Of a stretch of DNA of 64,000 bases, positions 12,881 to 25,308 are shown piece after piece (position 1 is the stretch's first letter; every line of letters begins with the position of its first letter). The notes beneath the pieces were generated by a model that was not told the origin of the DNA, made no database searches, and was given only the letters and a program-made list of their open reading frames with translations. The position numbers and the translations under genes were made by a program. Location of the stretch: positions 1 through 64,000 of the forward strand of contig NZ_NRSK01000006.1 in the NCBI RefSeq assembly GCF_016584115.1, in the 5' to 3' direction. The stretch is from Ectothiorhodospira mobilis (GTDB lineage: Bacteria > Pseudomonadota > Gammaproteobacteria > Ectothiorhodospirales > Ectothiorhodospiraceae).

Positions 12881-13288
12881 TCAGCGGTCGGCCAGGCGGC
12901 GCAGGCTGCGCCTCAGCTCCGGATCCGCCACCGCCCGCGCGGCGTGCTGCAGGGATTCCCGTGCACGCGGGCTGAGGGGGGGCAGCGGCGTACCCTGGCC
13001 GCTGTCCAGGGCACGCATGGCCGGTTGCACCCGGATGCGCACCGTGCGTGCCGTGACGCCGTGGTGGTCCCGCACCTGCTTGAGGATCTCCCGGCGCATG
13101 TAGCGCAGGGGATAGGCCCAGCTCCCCCCGTCCGTCACCAGCACCAGTTCCCCCTCCCGCAGATTGCCCACCCAGCAGTGGGGCCGCAGTTGCGGCGGCA
13201 GCAATTCCCGCACACTGGCGGTCAGGGCCTCCAGGTGGCGGGCGTGCTCCAGCATGTGGGGGTCGAGATAGGTCCTGGGGGCTCTCAT
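12881..13288 (-). CDS. dciA: DciA-like protein (DUF721), predicted helicase operator
   Basis: 135-residue protein of the DUF721/DciA family, whose studied members load or operate the replicative helicase DnaB in bacteria lacking DnaC. The N-terminal part has LPPQLRPHCWVGNLREGELVLVTDGGSWAYPLRY, typical of the fold, and the C-terminal third is helical and arginine-rich. Its place on the opposite strand between lpxC and secA matches the same family in other gammaproteobacteria such as Pseudomonas. No secM is seen before secA. Function is inferred from family and synteny. Confidence 0.8.
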   Translation of the reverse strand: MRAPRTYLDPHMLEHARHLEALTASVRELLPPQLRPHCWVGNLREGELVLVTDGGSWAYPLRYMRREILKQVRDHHGVTARTVRIRVQPAMRALDSGQGTPLPPLSPRARESLQHAARAVADPELRRSLRRLADR

Positions 13289-13467
13289 GGGATACGGCGG
13301 GTCGGCTCAGGATGGAGTGGAACCGAGTCTAGCAATGCCCATGGGCGGACACCATGTCCAAACCCTCCCTCCGTACCGCGGCTGTGCCGTGCCGCTGCCC
13401 CCTGCGTGGCGGTGTCGGATCGGTTATCATCGTCCCCTGTCTTTGGGCAACCCGACGCAGAGCCTTC

Positions 13468-16278
<2,811 letters not shown>

Positions 16279-16286
16279 ACCCGGCC

Positions 16287-17504
16287 ATGGCCGTGCATCT
16301 GCATGAACCCGAGACCCTGCTGCCCGTCCCCGGGGTGCGCCTGTCGGCGGTGGCCGCCGGTATCCGCTACCAGGGTCGGGACGACCTGGTGTTGATGGAA
16401 CTGGATGCGGGGACCGCCTGCGCTGCGGTCTTCACCCGCAACACCTTCTGCGCCGCCCCGGTACAGGTGGCCCGCAGCCACCTGCAGCAGTCGGCCTCCC
16501 CCCGCTATCTGCTGATCAATGCCGGCAATGCCAATGCCGGTACCGGCGAGGCGGGCCGGATGGCGGCCCTGGACTGCTGCCGGGCGGTGGCCGGGGAGGG
16601 GGGATGCCCCGCTGAGGCGGTGCTGCCCTTCTCCACCGGGGTGATCGGGGAACCCCTGCCGGTGGAGCGCATCACCACGGCACTGCCCTCGGCCCGGGCC
16701 GCCCTGTCCCCCCAGGGCTGGATCCCCGCCATGCGCGCCATCATGACCACCGATACCGTGGGCAAGGGCATCAGCGAGCGGGTGAGCCTCTCCGGCGGCG
16801 AGGTGACCCTCACCGGCATCGCCAAGGGCTCGGGCATGATCCATCCGGACATGGCCACCATGCTGGCCTTCGTGGCCACCGATGCCCGTGTGCCCGAAAA
16901 GACCCTGCAGGACCTGCTCCAGGGCTGTGTGGACACCAGCTTCAACGCCATCACCGTGGATGGCGATACCTCCACCAACGATGCCTGCGTCCTGGTGGCC
17001 ACCGGGGCCTCCGGGGTGGAACTGGCGGGGGATGCCGACGCGGCGGCCTTCGCCGCGGCCCTGGACCGGATCTGCCGCCACCTGGCCCAGGCCATCGTGC
17101 GCGACGGGGAGGGGGCCACCAAGTTCGTCACCGTACGGGTCGAGTCCGCCCGGGATGCGGCCGAGGCCCGCCGCGTGGCCACCACCGTGGCCCTGTCCCC
17201 CCTGGTGAAGACGGCCCTGTTCGCCAGCGATCCCAACTGGGGGCGCATCCTGGCGGCGGTGGGCCGGGCCGGGGTGGTGGACCTGGATGTGGGGGCGGTG
17301 TGCATCCATCTGGACGAGGTGTGCATCGTCCGGGACGGGGGCCGAGCCCCGGGATACGAAGAGGCCGACGGGGCCCGGGTCATGGCCCGGGACGAGCCGG
17401 TGATCACCATCCACCTGGGGGGCCGGGGTACGGGCCGGTCGGAGGTCTACACCTGCGACCTCTCCTTCGAGTACGTGCGCATCAACGCGGAATACCGCTC
17501 CTGA
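16287..17504 (+). CDS. argJ: Bifunctional ornithine acetyltransferase / N-acetylglutamate synthase ArgJ
   Basis: Enzyme of arginine synthesis that transfers acetyl from N-acetylornithine to glutamate. The precursor cleaves itself before the nucleophilic threonine in [10 protein letters not shown], seen here at about residues 188-197, so the active form should be an alpha/beta pair. 405 residues starting [20 protein letters not shown], eight bases after secA. The C-terminus ([10 protein letters not shown]) is the usual one. Whether it also has N-acetylglutamate synthase activity cannot be read from sequence. Confidence 0.96.
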   Translation: MAVHLHEPETLLPVPGVRLSAVAAGIRYQGRDDLVLMELDAGTACAAVFTRNTFCAAPVQVARSHLQQSASPRYLLINAGNANAGTGEAGRMAALDCCRAVAGEGGCPAEAVLPFSTGVIGEPLPVERITTALPSARAALSPQGWIPAMRAIMTTDTVGKGISERVSLSGGEVTLTGIAKGSGMIHPDMATMLAFVATDARVPEKTLQDLLQGCVDTSFNAITVDGDTSTNDACVLVATGASGVELAGDADAAAFAAALDRICRHLAQAIVRDGEGATKFVTVRVESARDAAEARRVATTVALSPLVKTALFASDPNWGRILAAVGRAGVVDLDVGAVCIHLDEVCIVRDGGRAPGYEEADGARVMARDEPVITIHLGGRGTGRSEVYTCDLSFEYVRINAEYRS

Positions 17505-17522
17505 GAGTGCTTCCCCCCGTCC

Positions 17523-18494
17523 ATGACCGCACCCCGTTGCCTTGACGTCGCCATCGGCGTGATCCGTGATCCGGGCGGGGCCTGTCTCGTGGCCCGCCGT
17601 CCCCGGGATCTGCCCCAGGGCGGGCTGTGGGAGTTCCCCGGCGGTAAGGTGGCCCCGGGGGAGTCACCGGCCCGGGCCCTGGCGCGGGAACTGGACGAGG
17701 AACTGGGGATCCTGCCCCGGCGGGCGCTGCCGCTGATCACCGTGACCCATGACTACCCCGGGCGGCGCGTGCGCCTGCATGGGTTCACGGTCCACGGCTA
17801 TGCCGGCACCCCCCGGGGCCGGGAGGGGCAACCCCTGCGCTGGGTGGCCGTGCAGGACCTGCCGGGGCTGGATTTCCCCGCCGCCAACCGGCCCATCCTG
17901 CGGGCCCTGACCCTGCCGGACCGCTACCTGATCACCCCGGAGCCTCTGGATCCCGAGGGGTTGCTGCGGGGGCTCGCCCGCACCCTGGCGACGGGGACGG
18001 TGCGGTTGGTGCAGTTGCGGGCCCCGGCCCGGACGCAGGCGGAAGTGCTGGCCCTGGCGCGGGAGGCGGTGCCCCTCTGCCACCGCCATGGGGCCCGGAT
18101 CCTGCTCAATGCCGATCCGGAGACGGCGAGTGCGGCGGGTGCCGACGGCGTCCATCTCAACGGGGTCCGGCTGGCCCGATGGGCCGCCAGGGGGCTGCGG
18201 CCGCAGGGTGGGGGGCTGGTGGCCGCCTCCGTGCACGATGAAGTCTCTTTGGAGCAGGCCCGGTGTCTGGGGTGTGACTGGATCGTGATCTCCCCGGTGG
18301 CCCCCACCGCCACCCATCCGGGGGGCAAGCCCCTGGGCTGGAACCGGTTTGCGGAACTGGCGCGGGCGGCCGGCTGCCCCGCCTATGCCCTGGGGGGCAT
18401 GACCCCGGCGCATATCCCCCGGGCCCGGGCCTGCGGTGGCCAGGGCGTGGCGGGGATCCGTGGCCTGTGGCAGGGGGAGGCGGCCGGCGGGTGA
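17523..18494 (+). CDS. Nudix hydrolase (MutT-like) fused to a ThiE/TenI-like domain
   Basis: Two-domain protein of 323 residues. Residues about 8-130 are a MutT-type Nudix domain with the complete Nudix box (GKVAPGE, then RELDEELGI with the metal-binding glutamates), so cleaning oxidised dGTP is the likely role. Residues about 135-320 resemble the thiamine-phosphate synthase barrel (GADGVHL, ASVHDEVSLEQA, ISPVAPTATHPG, YALGGMTP). The ThiE site that normally reads QLRxK is QLRAP here, so thiamine synthesis is doubtful. Such fusions near secA/argJ are known in gammaproteobacteria; the second domain's job is unknown. Confidence 0.88.
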   Translation: MTAPRCLDVAIGVIRDPGGACLVARRPRDLPQGGLWEFPGGKVAPGESPARALARELDEELGILPRRALPLITVTHDYPGRRVRLHGFTVHGYAGTPRGREGQPLRWVAVQDLPGLDFPAANRPILRALTLPDRYLITPEPLDPEGLLRGLARTLATGTVRLVQLRAPARTQAEVLALAREAVPLCHRHGARILLNADPETASAAGADGVHLNGVRLARWAARGLRPQGGGLVAASVHDEVSLEQARCLGCDWIVISPVAPTATHPGGKPLGWNRFAELARAAGCPAYALGGMTPAHIPRARACGGQGVAGIRGLWQGEAAGG

Positions 18495-18561
18495 ACCCGA
18501 TGCGTGCGCCGGGGCCCTGGGGCGATCCGGGGATGCATCCTCCGGGGTTCCATGCAGGGGA

Positions 18562-19404
18562 TTACAGGGCGCAGCAGGTGAGGACGAAATCCACGTCCCG
18601 GTTACACTGCGGGGCGCGGCTGCGCAGGTCCTCCGGTTCCAGAAAGCGCACGTTGAACCGCTGCCGGCCGGCGCTGATCTCGGGATAGCAGGGGGCGTTC
18701 TGCGGCAGGGCGATGCGGATCATCTGCCAGGGCTGGCCGGGGTCCAGGGTCTGCTCGTGGAAGCCCTGGGTCGCCGTCAGCTCCCTGGGATGGCCGCTGT
18801 CGCGCACCAGCTTGAGGATCAGGTCCACCGCCTCCTGCACCACGGAGAAGGGGGCCGCCCACTCCTCCAGTTGCCGCCGGCGTTCCGCCGCCGGGCGCAT
18901 CAGCCAGAAGTGGTAGGCCGGCAGATCGAAGTCGCAGGTCCCCCCGGGGATGGCCGCCCGCTGGCGGATGCTGTTGAAGAAATCGCTGCCCTTGACTGCC
19001 TGATCCAGCTGGCCGCTCAGGGTGTGGATGGATTCGATGAGGCGGCGCTGCTGTTCCATCACCTCCTGCAGCCGCCGGGTGTCCACCCCGGGGTCCTCCG
19101 CGAGCCGGCTGAAATGGGCCACCTGGCGCTCCAGTTCCTTCATGAGCTCGCGCTTGAGATCCACCCGGTGGGTGAGATTGATCAGTTCGATCAGGGTGAG
19201 CAGGTAATGGTGGGTGTCCGGACCACTGTCCTGCTGCAGGCTGTGCCGGAAGCGCTGCATCAGCACCTCCAGGCGCATGAACAGGCGCATGCGCTCGTGC
19301 AGGGGTTGTTCGTAGATGACGGAACCCTTCACGGCTGGACACGGTGGCGGTGGCTGGGGCGCATGATCTCTATTTTCTGTTCTGCGGCCGAAATTCACAA
19401 ACAT
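18562..19404 (-). CDS. zapD: Cell division protein ZapD
   Basis: FtsZ-bundling Z-ring stabiliser (formerly DUF1342/YacF). The conserved part starts at VIYEQPLHERMRLFMRLE and runs to the end (FVLTCCAL); it is mostly helical with a conserved IRIALP strand near the C-terminus. ATG 19404 is chosen because GAGGTGACGAC precedes it; this adds about 33 residues including a proline run before the conserved region. A GTG at 19332 would remove that extension but has no binding site. Downstream of coaE as usual, but the common partner yacG is not found between zapD and the Nudix gene. Confidence 0.93.
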   Translation of the reverse strand: MFVNFGRRTENRDHAPQPPPPCPAVKGSVIYEQPLHERMRLFMRLEVLMQRFRHSLQQDSGPDTHHYLLTLIELINLTHRVDLKRELMKELERQVAHFSRLAEDPGVDTRRLQEVMEQQRRLIESIHTLSGQLDQAVKGSDFFNSIRQRAAIPGGTCDFDLPAYHFWLMRPAAERRRQLEEWAAPFSVVQEAVDLILKLVRDSGHPRELTATQGFHEQTLDPGQPWQMIRIALPQNAPCYPEISAGRQRFNVRFLEPEDLRSRAPQCNRDVDFVLTCCAL

Positions 19405-19431
19405 GTCGTCACCTCGACCCGGCAAGGCCGG

Positions 19432-20073
19432 TCACCGGTCCCCGGTGGTGGCGGCCCATTCCAGGTAGCGGCGGTGCAGGGCCTCCACCCGTGGCTCCAG
19501 TTCGCCGGGCGGGCCGCTGTTGTCGAGGATGTCATCCGCGGCCTCCAGCCGCTGTCCCCGTGGGGCCTGGGCCTCCAGGATGGCCTGGATCTGCTGTGGC
19601 GATACACCGTCCCGCGCACCGGCGCGCTGCCGCTGCAGGGCCTCGGGACAATCCACCACCAGCACCCGGTCCACGCGGTGCTGCATCCCGGACTCCACCA
19701 GAAGGGGGACCACCAACAGGCAATAGGGGGCCTTAGTTGTTGATTTTTGGTGATCTATGGCCTCCCAGATCATAGGGTGAAGGATTCCCTCCAGTCTGTG
19801 ACGGGCTTGGCTGTTCCGGAACACCAGATCCCGGAGGGCGGCCCGGTCCAGCCGTCCCTGCGGGTCCAGGATGCACTTGCCAAAGGCCTCCACCAGGGCC
19901 TTCAGCCCGGGGGTGCCCGGGGCCACCACCTGCCGGGCCACCTGATCGGCATCGATGACTCCGGCACCGCGGGTCTCGAACAGCCGGGCCACGGTGGACT
20001 TGCCGCTGCCGATGCCGCCGGTGAGACCGACGGTGAAGGGGGGATTGCGGGATGGCGCGGGCCCCTGGGACAT
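19432..20073 (-). CDS. coaE: Dephospho-CoA kinase
   Basis: Last enzyme of CoA synthesis, phosphorylating the 3'-hydroxyl of dephospho-CoA. P-loop GLTGGIGSGKSTV near residue 15, DADQVARQVV, and the VVPLLVESG motif near 125 identify it. 213 residues; the ATG overlaps the pilD stop (ATGA on the minus strand). A short AT-richer stretch around 19731-19760 encodes HQKSTTK just before the conserved part, a small local composition change inside an otherwise ordinary gene. Confidence 0.96.
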   Translation of the reverse strand: MSQGPAPSRNPPFTVGLTGGIGSGKSTVARLFETRGAGVIDADQVARQVVAPGTPGLKALVEAFGKCILDPQGRLDRAALRDLVFRNSQARHRLEGILHPMIWEAIDHQKSTTKAPYCLLVVPLLVESGMQHRVDRVLVVDCPEALQRQRAGARDGVSPQQIQAILEAQAPRGQRLEAADDILDNSGPPGELEPRVEALHRRYLEWAATTGDR

Positions 20074-20951
20074 CACCAGGCCAGGCCCGCGCCGCGCAGG
20101 TAGGCCGCCACCAGGGGTTCGCCCCAGAGCAGGGCGATCCAGCCGGCGGCGGCCAGGTAGGGGCCGAAGGGAATGGGCAGTTCCCGGTCGCGTCCGCGCA
20201 CCACGATCAGGGCGATGCCCACCAGAGCCCCCACCAGGGAGGCCAGGAGGATGATCAGTGGCAGCATCTGCCAGCCCAGCCAGGCCCCCAGCAGGGCGAA
20301 AAGCTTGAAGTCGCCGTAGCCCATGCCCTCCTTGCCGGTGAGCAGGCGGAAGGCCTGGTACACGCCCCACAGGCTGAGGTAGCCGAGCACCGCCCCCAGC
20401 AGGCTGCTGGTGGGATCGGTGAAGACCACCCCCAGGTTGACCAGCAGTCCGAGCCAGAGCACCGGCAGGGTGAGGGCATCCGGCAGCAACGTGGTGCGCA
20501 GGTCGATCACCGCCAGGGCCAGCAGGCTCCAGGTGAGGGCCAGGGCGGCCGCCCCGGCCCAGGTGACCCCGAAATGGGCGATCACCGCCACGGAGAGCAC
20601 CGCCGTCACCCCCTCCACCAGGGGGTACTGGGGCGAGATGCGGGCGCGGCAGGCGGCGCAGCGCCCGCGCAGCACCAGATAGCTGAGCAGGGGGATGTTC
20701 TCCAGCGGGCCGATGCGGTGACCGCAGGCGGGGCAGCGGGACGCGGGCACCAGCAGGTTGAACGGGCCCTCGCTCTGTTCTCCGGCCCCCTCCTCCTGTC
20801 CCAGCCAGGCGCGGGCCTCGTGCTGCCATTGGCGTTCCACCATCACCGGCAGGCGGTGGATGACCACGTTGAGGAAGCTTCCGATCACCACCCCCAGCAG
20901 GGCGGTGGCGCCAAGGATCCAGGCGGGATGCAGGGCGAGCAGATCCGTCAT
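20073..20951 (-). CDS. pilD: Prepilin leader peptidase / N-methyltransferase PilD
   Basis: Inner-membrane aspartyl protease that cleaves and N-methylates type IV prepilins and type II secretion pseudopilins. Four-cysteine motif CPACGH...CAAC (about residues 66-96) and both catalytic aspartate regions, AVIDLRTTLLPD and GYGDFKLFALLGAWLG, are present, with about eight membrane segments. 292 residues. Overlaps pilC upstream and coaE downstream by a few bases, so likely one operon. Confidence 0.97.
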   Translation of the reverse strand: MTDLLALHPAWILGATALLGVVIGSFLNVVIHRLPVMVERQWQHEARAWLGQEEGAGEQSEGPFNLLVPASRCPACGHRIGPLENIPLLSYLVLRGRCAACRARISPQYPLVEGVTAVLSVAVIAHFGVTWAGAAALALTWSLLALAVIDLRTTLLPDALTLPVLWLGLLVNLGVVFTDPTSSLLGAVLGYLSLWGVYQAFRLLTGKEGMGYGDFKLFALLGAWLGWQMLPLIILLASLVGALVGIALIVVRGRDRELPIPFGPYLAAAGWIALLWGEPLVAAYLRGAGLAW

Positions 20952-22156
20952 ACCACCGACCCCAGCTGGAAGATGGGCAGATACATGGCGATCACCAGGC
21001 CGCCCACCACGATCCCCAGGAAGGCCATGATCATGGGCTCCATGAGGCTGGAGAGGGCGTCCACCATGTTGTCCACCTCCTCCTCGTAGAAGTCCGCCAC
21101 CTTGCCCAGCATCTCGTCCAGGGAGCCGGATTCCTCGCCGATGGCCACCATCTGCACCACCATGTTGGGGAAGACGCTGGTGTCGCGCATGGCCTGCTGC
21201 AGCTGGGTGCCGCCGGCGGTCGCGTCGCGCATGCGCATGGTGGCCTCGTAGTAGAGGGCATTGCCGGTGGCCCCGGCCACCGACTGCATGGCCTCTACCA
21301 GGGGGACGCCGGCGGAGAACATGGTGGCGAGGGTGCGGGCGAAGCGGGCGATGGCCGCCTTGCGCAGCAGTTCACCCACCACCGGGATGCGCAGGGAGAG
21401 CAGGTCCAGTTGCCGGCGAAAACCGGCGGAGCGCTTGCGCGCCTGGGTGAAGGCGACCGCGGCCAGGGCGATGCCGCCGAAGATGGCCCACCAGTAGGCC
21501 TGGAAGAACTCGGAGATGCCGATGACAAAGCGGGTGAAGACCGGCAGGTCGGCCCCGAAGCCGCGGAACAGGTCCTGGAACTGGGGCACCACGAAGATCA
21601 GCAGGATGGCGGTGACGATGAAGGCCACCACGATCACCGCCGCCGGGTAGAACATGGCCTTTTTGATCTTGGCCTTGAGGGATTCGGTCTTCTCCTTGTA
21701 GGTGGCGATGCGGTTCAGCAGGGTCTCCAGGGCCCCGGACTGCTCGCCGGCGCTCACCAGGTTGACCACCAGGTCGTCGAACTGCAGGGGATGCCTGCGC
21801 AGGGCACTGGCGAAGGTGGAGCCGCCCTCCACATCCGACTTGATGCGGATGATGAGCTCCTGCATGGAGGGGTTCTCGTGCCCGCGTCCCACGATCTCGA
21901 AGGCCTGCACCAGGGGGACCCCGGCGCTCATCATGGTGGACATCTGGCGCAGGAAGACCGCCACGTCCTTGGGCGTGATCTTCTTCCTGCCCCCGAACAG
22001 GGGCTTGGGCTTCTTGCGGATCTTCAGGGGATTGATGCCCTGGCGCCGGAGCTCGGCCTTGGCCAGGTTCTCGCTGGTGGCGCTGGTCTCCCCCTTGACC
22101 CGCACCCCCTTCTTGTCCACCCCTTCCCAGATAAAGATCGTGGTTGACTCAGCCAT
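20948..22156 (-). CDS. pilC: Type IV pilus inner-membrane platform protein PilC
   Basis: GspF/PilC-family platform protein connecting the PilB motor to the growing pilus. 402 residues: a soluble N-terminal region, then two homologous T2SF domains, each with FxxxLxxMxxAGVPL-like motifs (FLRQMSTMMSAGVPL and FARTLATMFSAGVPL), and three membrane segments (about 168-190, 220-240, 372-398). Lies three bases after pilB and overlaps pilD. Confidence 0.97.
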   Translation of the reverse strand: MAESTTIFIWEGVDKKGVRVKGETSATSENLAKAELRRQGINPLKIRKKPKPLFGGRKKITPKDVAVFLRQMSTMMSAGVPLVQAFEIVGRGHENPSMQELIIRIKSDVEGGSTFASALRRHPLQFDDLVVNLVSAGEQSGALETLLNRIATYKEKTESLKAKIKKAMFYPAAVIVVAFIVTAILLIFVVPQFQDLFRGFGADLPVFTRFVIGISEFFQAYWWAIFGGIALAAVAFTQARKRSAGFRRQLDLLSLRIPVVGELLRKAAIARFARTLATMFSAGVPLVEAMQSVAGATGNALYYEATMRMRDATAGGTQLQQAMRDTSVFPNMVVQMVAIGEESGSLDEMLGKVADFYEEEVDNMVDALSSLMEPMIMAFLGIVVGGLVIAMYLPIFQLGSVV

Positions 22157-22159
22157 GGC

Positions 22160-23875
22160 TTAGTCCTTGGTGACGCGGTTGATCTCTTCGAGGCTGGTGA
22201 CGCCCGCCTTGACCTTGAGCAGCCCGGCGCGGCGCAGGTCGTCCACCCCCTCGCTGCGTGCCTGTTCCGCCAGCTGCATGGCGTTGCCCCCCTCCAGGAT
22301 CATGCGCTGCATGGACTCGGATACGGGCAGGACCTGATAGATGCCCACCCGGCCCTTGTAACCCATGGTGCAGCGGTCGCAGCCCACGGGCCGGTACAGG
22401 GTGATCCCCTGGTCCACTTCCTCCTCGGTGAAGCCCTCCTCCAGCAGCACCTCCCTTGGCACCTCCTCCGGGGCCTTGCAATGATTGCACAGGCGCCGTG
22501 CCAGCCGCTGGGCAATGATCAGCAGGATGGAGGAGGCGATGTTGTAGGCGGGCACGCCCATGTTGGCCAGCCGGGTGAGGGTCTGGGGGGCATCGTTGGT
22601 GTGCAGGGTGGAGAGCACCAGGTGCCCCGTCTGCGCCGCCTTGATGGCGATCTCCGCCGTCTCCAGGTCGCGGATCTCCCCCACCATGATCACATCCGGG
22701 TCCTGGCGCAGGAAGGCGCGCAGGGCGCTGGCGAAGGTGAGCCCCACCTTGGGGTTGACGTTCACCTGATTGATGCCGGGCATGTTGATCTCCGCCGGGT
22801 CCTCGGCGGTGGAGATGTTGCGGTCCGGGGTGTTGAGGATGCCCAGGCCCGTGTACAGGGACACGGTCTTGCCCGAGCCCGTGGGGCCGGTGACCAGGAT
22901 CATGCCGTAGGGCTTGTTCAGGGCATCCAGGTAGAGCTGTTTCTGGTGGGGCTCGTAGCCCAGTTCGTCGATGCCCAGAAAGGCGCTGGTGGGGTCCAGG
23001 ATACGCAGCACCACCTTTTCGCCGTAGAGGGTGGGGCAGGTGTTGACGCGAAAGTCGATGGCCCGGTTGCGCGAGAGCTGCATCTTGATGCGCCCGTCCT
23101 GGGGGATGCGCCGCTCGGAGATGTCCATGCGGGAGAGGACCTTGATGCGGGCGATGATGCGCGGCGCCAGGTTCACCGGGGGATGGGCCACCTCGGTGAG
23201 CACCCCGTCCATGCGAAAGCGCACACGGAATTCCCGCTCGTAGGGTTCGAAGTGGATGTCCGAGGCCTTCTTGTTGATGGCGTCCAGCATGACCTTGTTG
23301 ACGAAGCGCACCACCGGGGTGTCGTCCAGCTCGCTCTCGGAGACCTCCGGTCCCTTGTCGTCCTCATCGCTCTTGAGCTGGAGGTCGTCCAGGTCCTCGT
23401 CCATGAGGCCTTCCATCATGTTGCGGGAGTCGTTGAGGCTGTCCTCGATGAGCCGGGCGAGTTTGTCCTGCTCCACCAGCACCGGCTCGGTGGCGATGCC
23501 GGTGTTGAACTTGATCTCGTCCAGGGCGGTGAGATTCATGGGATCGGCCAGGCCCACGAACAGCCGGTTGCCCCGGCGGTACAGGGGCAGGGCCTGGTGC
23601 TGGCGCACCAGCTTCTCGTCCACCAGGTTGCGGGGCAGGTGCTCCCGGTCCAGGGCCTCCAGGTCGAACACCGGCGTGCCGAATTCCTCCGAGGCCGCCT
23701 GGGCCAGATCGCGGGCGTTCACCAGCTTCTCGTCCACCAGGCAGGCCACCAGGGGGACGCGCTTCTTGCGTGCCTGTTCCATGGCCCGGTTGGCGTCGGA
23801 CTCGCTGAGGAGTCCGTCCTGGACCAGTCTGCGGGCGAGGCCGCTGAGGGGCAGGGAGCTGGCGGGTGTCGACAT
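22160..23875 (-). CDS. pilB: Type IV pilus assembly ATPase PilB
   Basis: Cytoplasmic hexameric ATPase that drives pilus extension. N-terminal MshEN-type domain (c-di-GMP-binding in some relatives) about residues 1-150, then the GspE domain with Walker A GPTGSGKTVSLYTGL, Asp and His boxes, Walker B VGEIRDLETAEIAIKAAQTGH, and a four-cysteine zinc site (CNHCK and CDRC). 571 residues. Between it and pilR there are only 68 bases; no pilin gene is present where pilA often lies. Confidence 0.97.
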   Translation of the reverse strand: MSTPASSLPLSGLARRLVQDGLLSESDANRAMEQARKKRVPLVACLVDEKLVNARDLAQAASEEFGTPVFDLEALDREHLPRNLVDEKLVRQHQALPLYRRGNRLFVGLADPMNLTALDEIKFNTGIATEPVLVEQDKLARLIEDSLNDSRNMMEGLMDEDLDDLQLKSDEDDKGPEVSESELDDTPVVRFVNKVMLDAINKKASDIHFEPYEREFRVRFRMDGVLTEVAHPPVNLAPRIIARIKVLSRMDISERRIPQDGRIKMQLSRNRAIDFRVNTCPTLYGEKVVLRILDPTSAFLGIDELGYEPHQKQLYLDALNKPYGMILVTGPTGSGKTVSLYTGLGILNTPDRNISTAEDPAEINMPGINQVNVNPKVGLTFASALRAFLRQDPDVIMVGEIRDLETAEIAIKAAQTGHLVLSTLHTNDAPQTLTRLANMGVPAYNIASSILLIIAQRLARRLCNHCKAPEEVPREVLLEEGFTEEEVDQGITLYRPVGCDRCTMGYKGRVGIYQVLPVSESMQRMILEGGNAMQLAEQARSEGVDDLRRAGLLKVKAGVTSLEEINRVTKD

Positions 23876-23943
23876 GGCGGACCGTTCTGGGTGTGGATTG
23901 GGGATGGGGGCTTCACGCAGCCCTGGTCAGGTGTCCGGCGGCG

Positions 23944-25287
23944 TCAGTCATCGTCGAGCCCCAGCTGTTGCAAACGAAAGCGCATCTGACGCCGGGTCAG
24001 GCCCAGCAGGCGGGCCGCGGCGGTGGCCTCGCCGCCACTGCGTTCCAGGGCCTGGAGGACGGCCTGTTTCTCCTCCGAGACCAGCCGCGTCTCCAGGGAT
24101 TCGCCGCAGGCCCGGGCAGGGGGGATCTCCATGGCGGTGGGAAACTGCAGGTCCTCCGGGCCGATGAGCGTCCCGTCCGAGAGGGTGGCCGCCCGCTCCA
24201 GGATGTTCTCCAGCTCGCGCACGTTACCGGGATAGTCGTAGCGCTCCAGTCGCGCCAGGGCCTCGGGGCTGAGCCGCCGCCGCCCCTCCGCCGCGCGCTG
24301 CGCCAGGCGCTTCAGGATATGTTCCGCCAGTTGTGGCAGGTCCTCGATGCGCTCCCGCAGGCTGGGCACCCGCAGCTCGATCACATTGAGCCGGTAGAAG
24401 AGGTCCTGGCGGAACCGGCCCGCCTGGACCTCCCGGGTGAGGTCCTTGTGGGAGGCGGAGAGGATACGCACGTCCGTGGCGGTCTCTGCCTGGGCCCCCA
24501 CCGGCCGCACCGCCCGTTCCTGGATGGCCCGCAGGAGCTTCACCTGCATGTGCAGGGGCAGTTCCGCCACCTCGTCGAGGAACAGGGTCCCGCCGTGGGC
24601 GGCCTGGAAGAGGCCGGGCCGGTCGGCGGTGGCCCCGGTGAAGCTCCCCTTGACGTGGCCGAAGAACTCGCTCTCCATCAATTCGGTGGGGATGGCGCCG
24701 CAGTTCACCGGTACGAACGCCTGGTCCGCGCGCGGCCCCCGGCGGTGGATCTCCCGGGCCACCCGCTCCTTGCCGCTGCCGGATTCCCCGAGAATATAGA
24801 CCGGGGCCTGGCTGCGCGCCAGCTTGGTCAGGGTCTCCTTCAGCCGGCGCATGGCCGGGGCATCCCCCAGCAGGGGGTCCCCGTCCCCCTCCCGGGGGGA
24901 CGCCGGCGCGTCCCCGTCCGCGGAGAGCCTCAGTGCCGTGTGCACCAGGTCCCGCAGGGTCTTGAGTTCCACCGGTTTGGAGACGAAATCGAAGGCCCCG
25001 GCCTTGAGGGCCTGCACCGCGGTGTCCACGCAGCCGTAGGCCGTGATCACCGCCACCGGCAATCGTGGATGGTGTTCCTGGATGTAGTGCACCAGTTCGA
25101 TGCCATCCCCGTCCGGCAGGCGCATGTCGGTCAGGCACAGATCGAAGTGGCCGCTCTCCAGAAACCCCCGGGCCTGGGACAATGAATCGGCGGCGCGGGT
25201 CTGCAGTTTCATCCGCCCCAGGGTGATCTCCAGCAACTCCCGGATGTCGGGTTCGTCATCGATGATCAGAACGTTGCGGATGCCCAT
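23944..25287 (-). CDS. pilR: Sigma-54-dependent response regulator PilR
   Basis: NtrC-family activator that, with PilS, controls pilin transcription in related bacteria. Receiver domain with acidic pair DDEPD near residue 11 and phospho-acceptor in LTDMRLPDGDG (about D54); AAA+ domain with Walker A GESGSGKERVA, the sigma-54 contact loop GSFTGA and GGTLFLDEVAELPLHMQVKLL; C-terminal Fis-type helix-turn-helix (ATAAARLLGLTRRQMRFRLQ). 447 residues. Directly downstream of pilS (21 bases), the usual pair. The target pilin gene is not in this window. Confidence 0.95.
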   Translation of the reverse strand: MGIRNVLIIDDEPDIRELLEITLGRMKLQTRAADSLSQARGFLESGHFDLCLTDMRLPDGDGIELVHYIQEHHPRLPVAVITAYGCVDTAVQALKAGAFDFVSKPVELKTLRDLVHTALRLSADGDAPASPREGDGDPLLGDAPAMRRLKETLTKLARSQAPVYILGESGSGKERVAREIHRRGPRADQAFVPVNCGAIPTELMESEFFGHVKGSFTGATADRPGLFQAAHGGTLFLDEVAELPLHMQVKLLRAIQERAVRPVGAQAETATDVRILSASHKDLTREVQAGRFRQDLFYRLNVIELRVPSLRERIEDLPQLAEHILKRLAQRAAEGRRRLSPEALARLERYDYPGNVRELENILERAATLSDGTLIGPEDLQFPTAMEIPPARACGESLETRLVSEEKQAVLQALERSGGEATAAARLLGLTRRQMRFRLQQLGLDDD

Positions 25288-25308
25288 AGGGGTGACGTCG
25301 GCCTTGGC

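Noticed and set aside
18494-18561. A yacG gene between zapD and the Nudix-ThiE fusion
   Set aside because: No reading frame with the four-cysteine YacG pattern exists in the gap.
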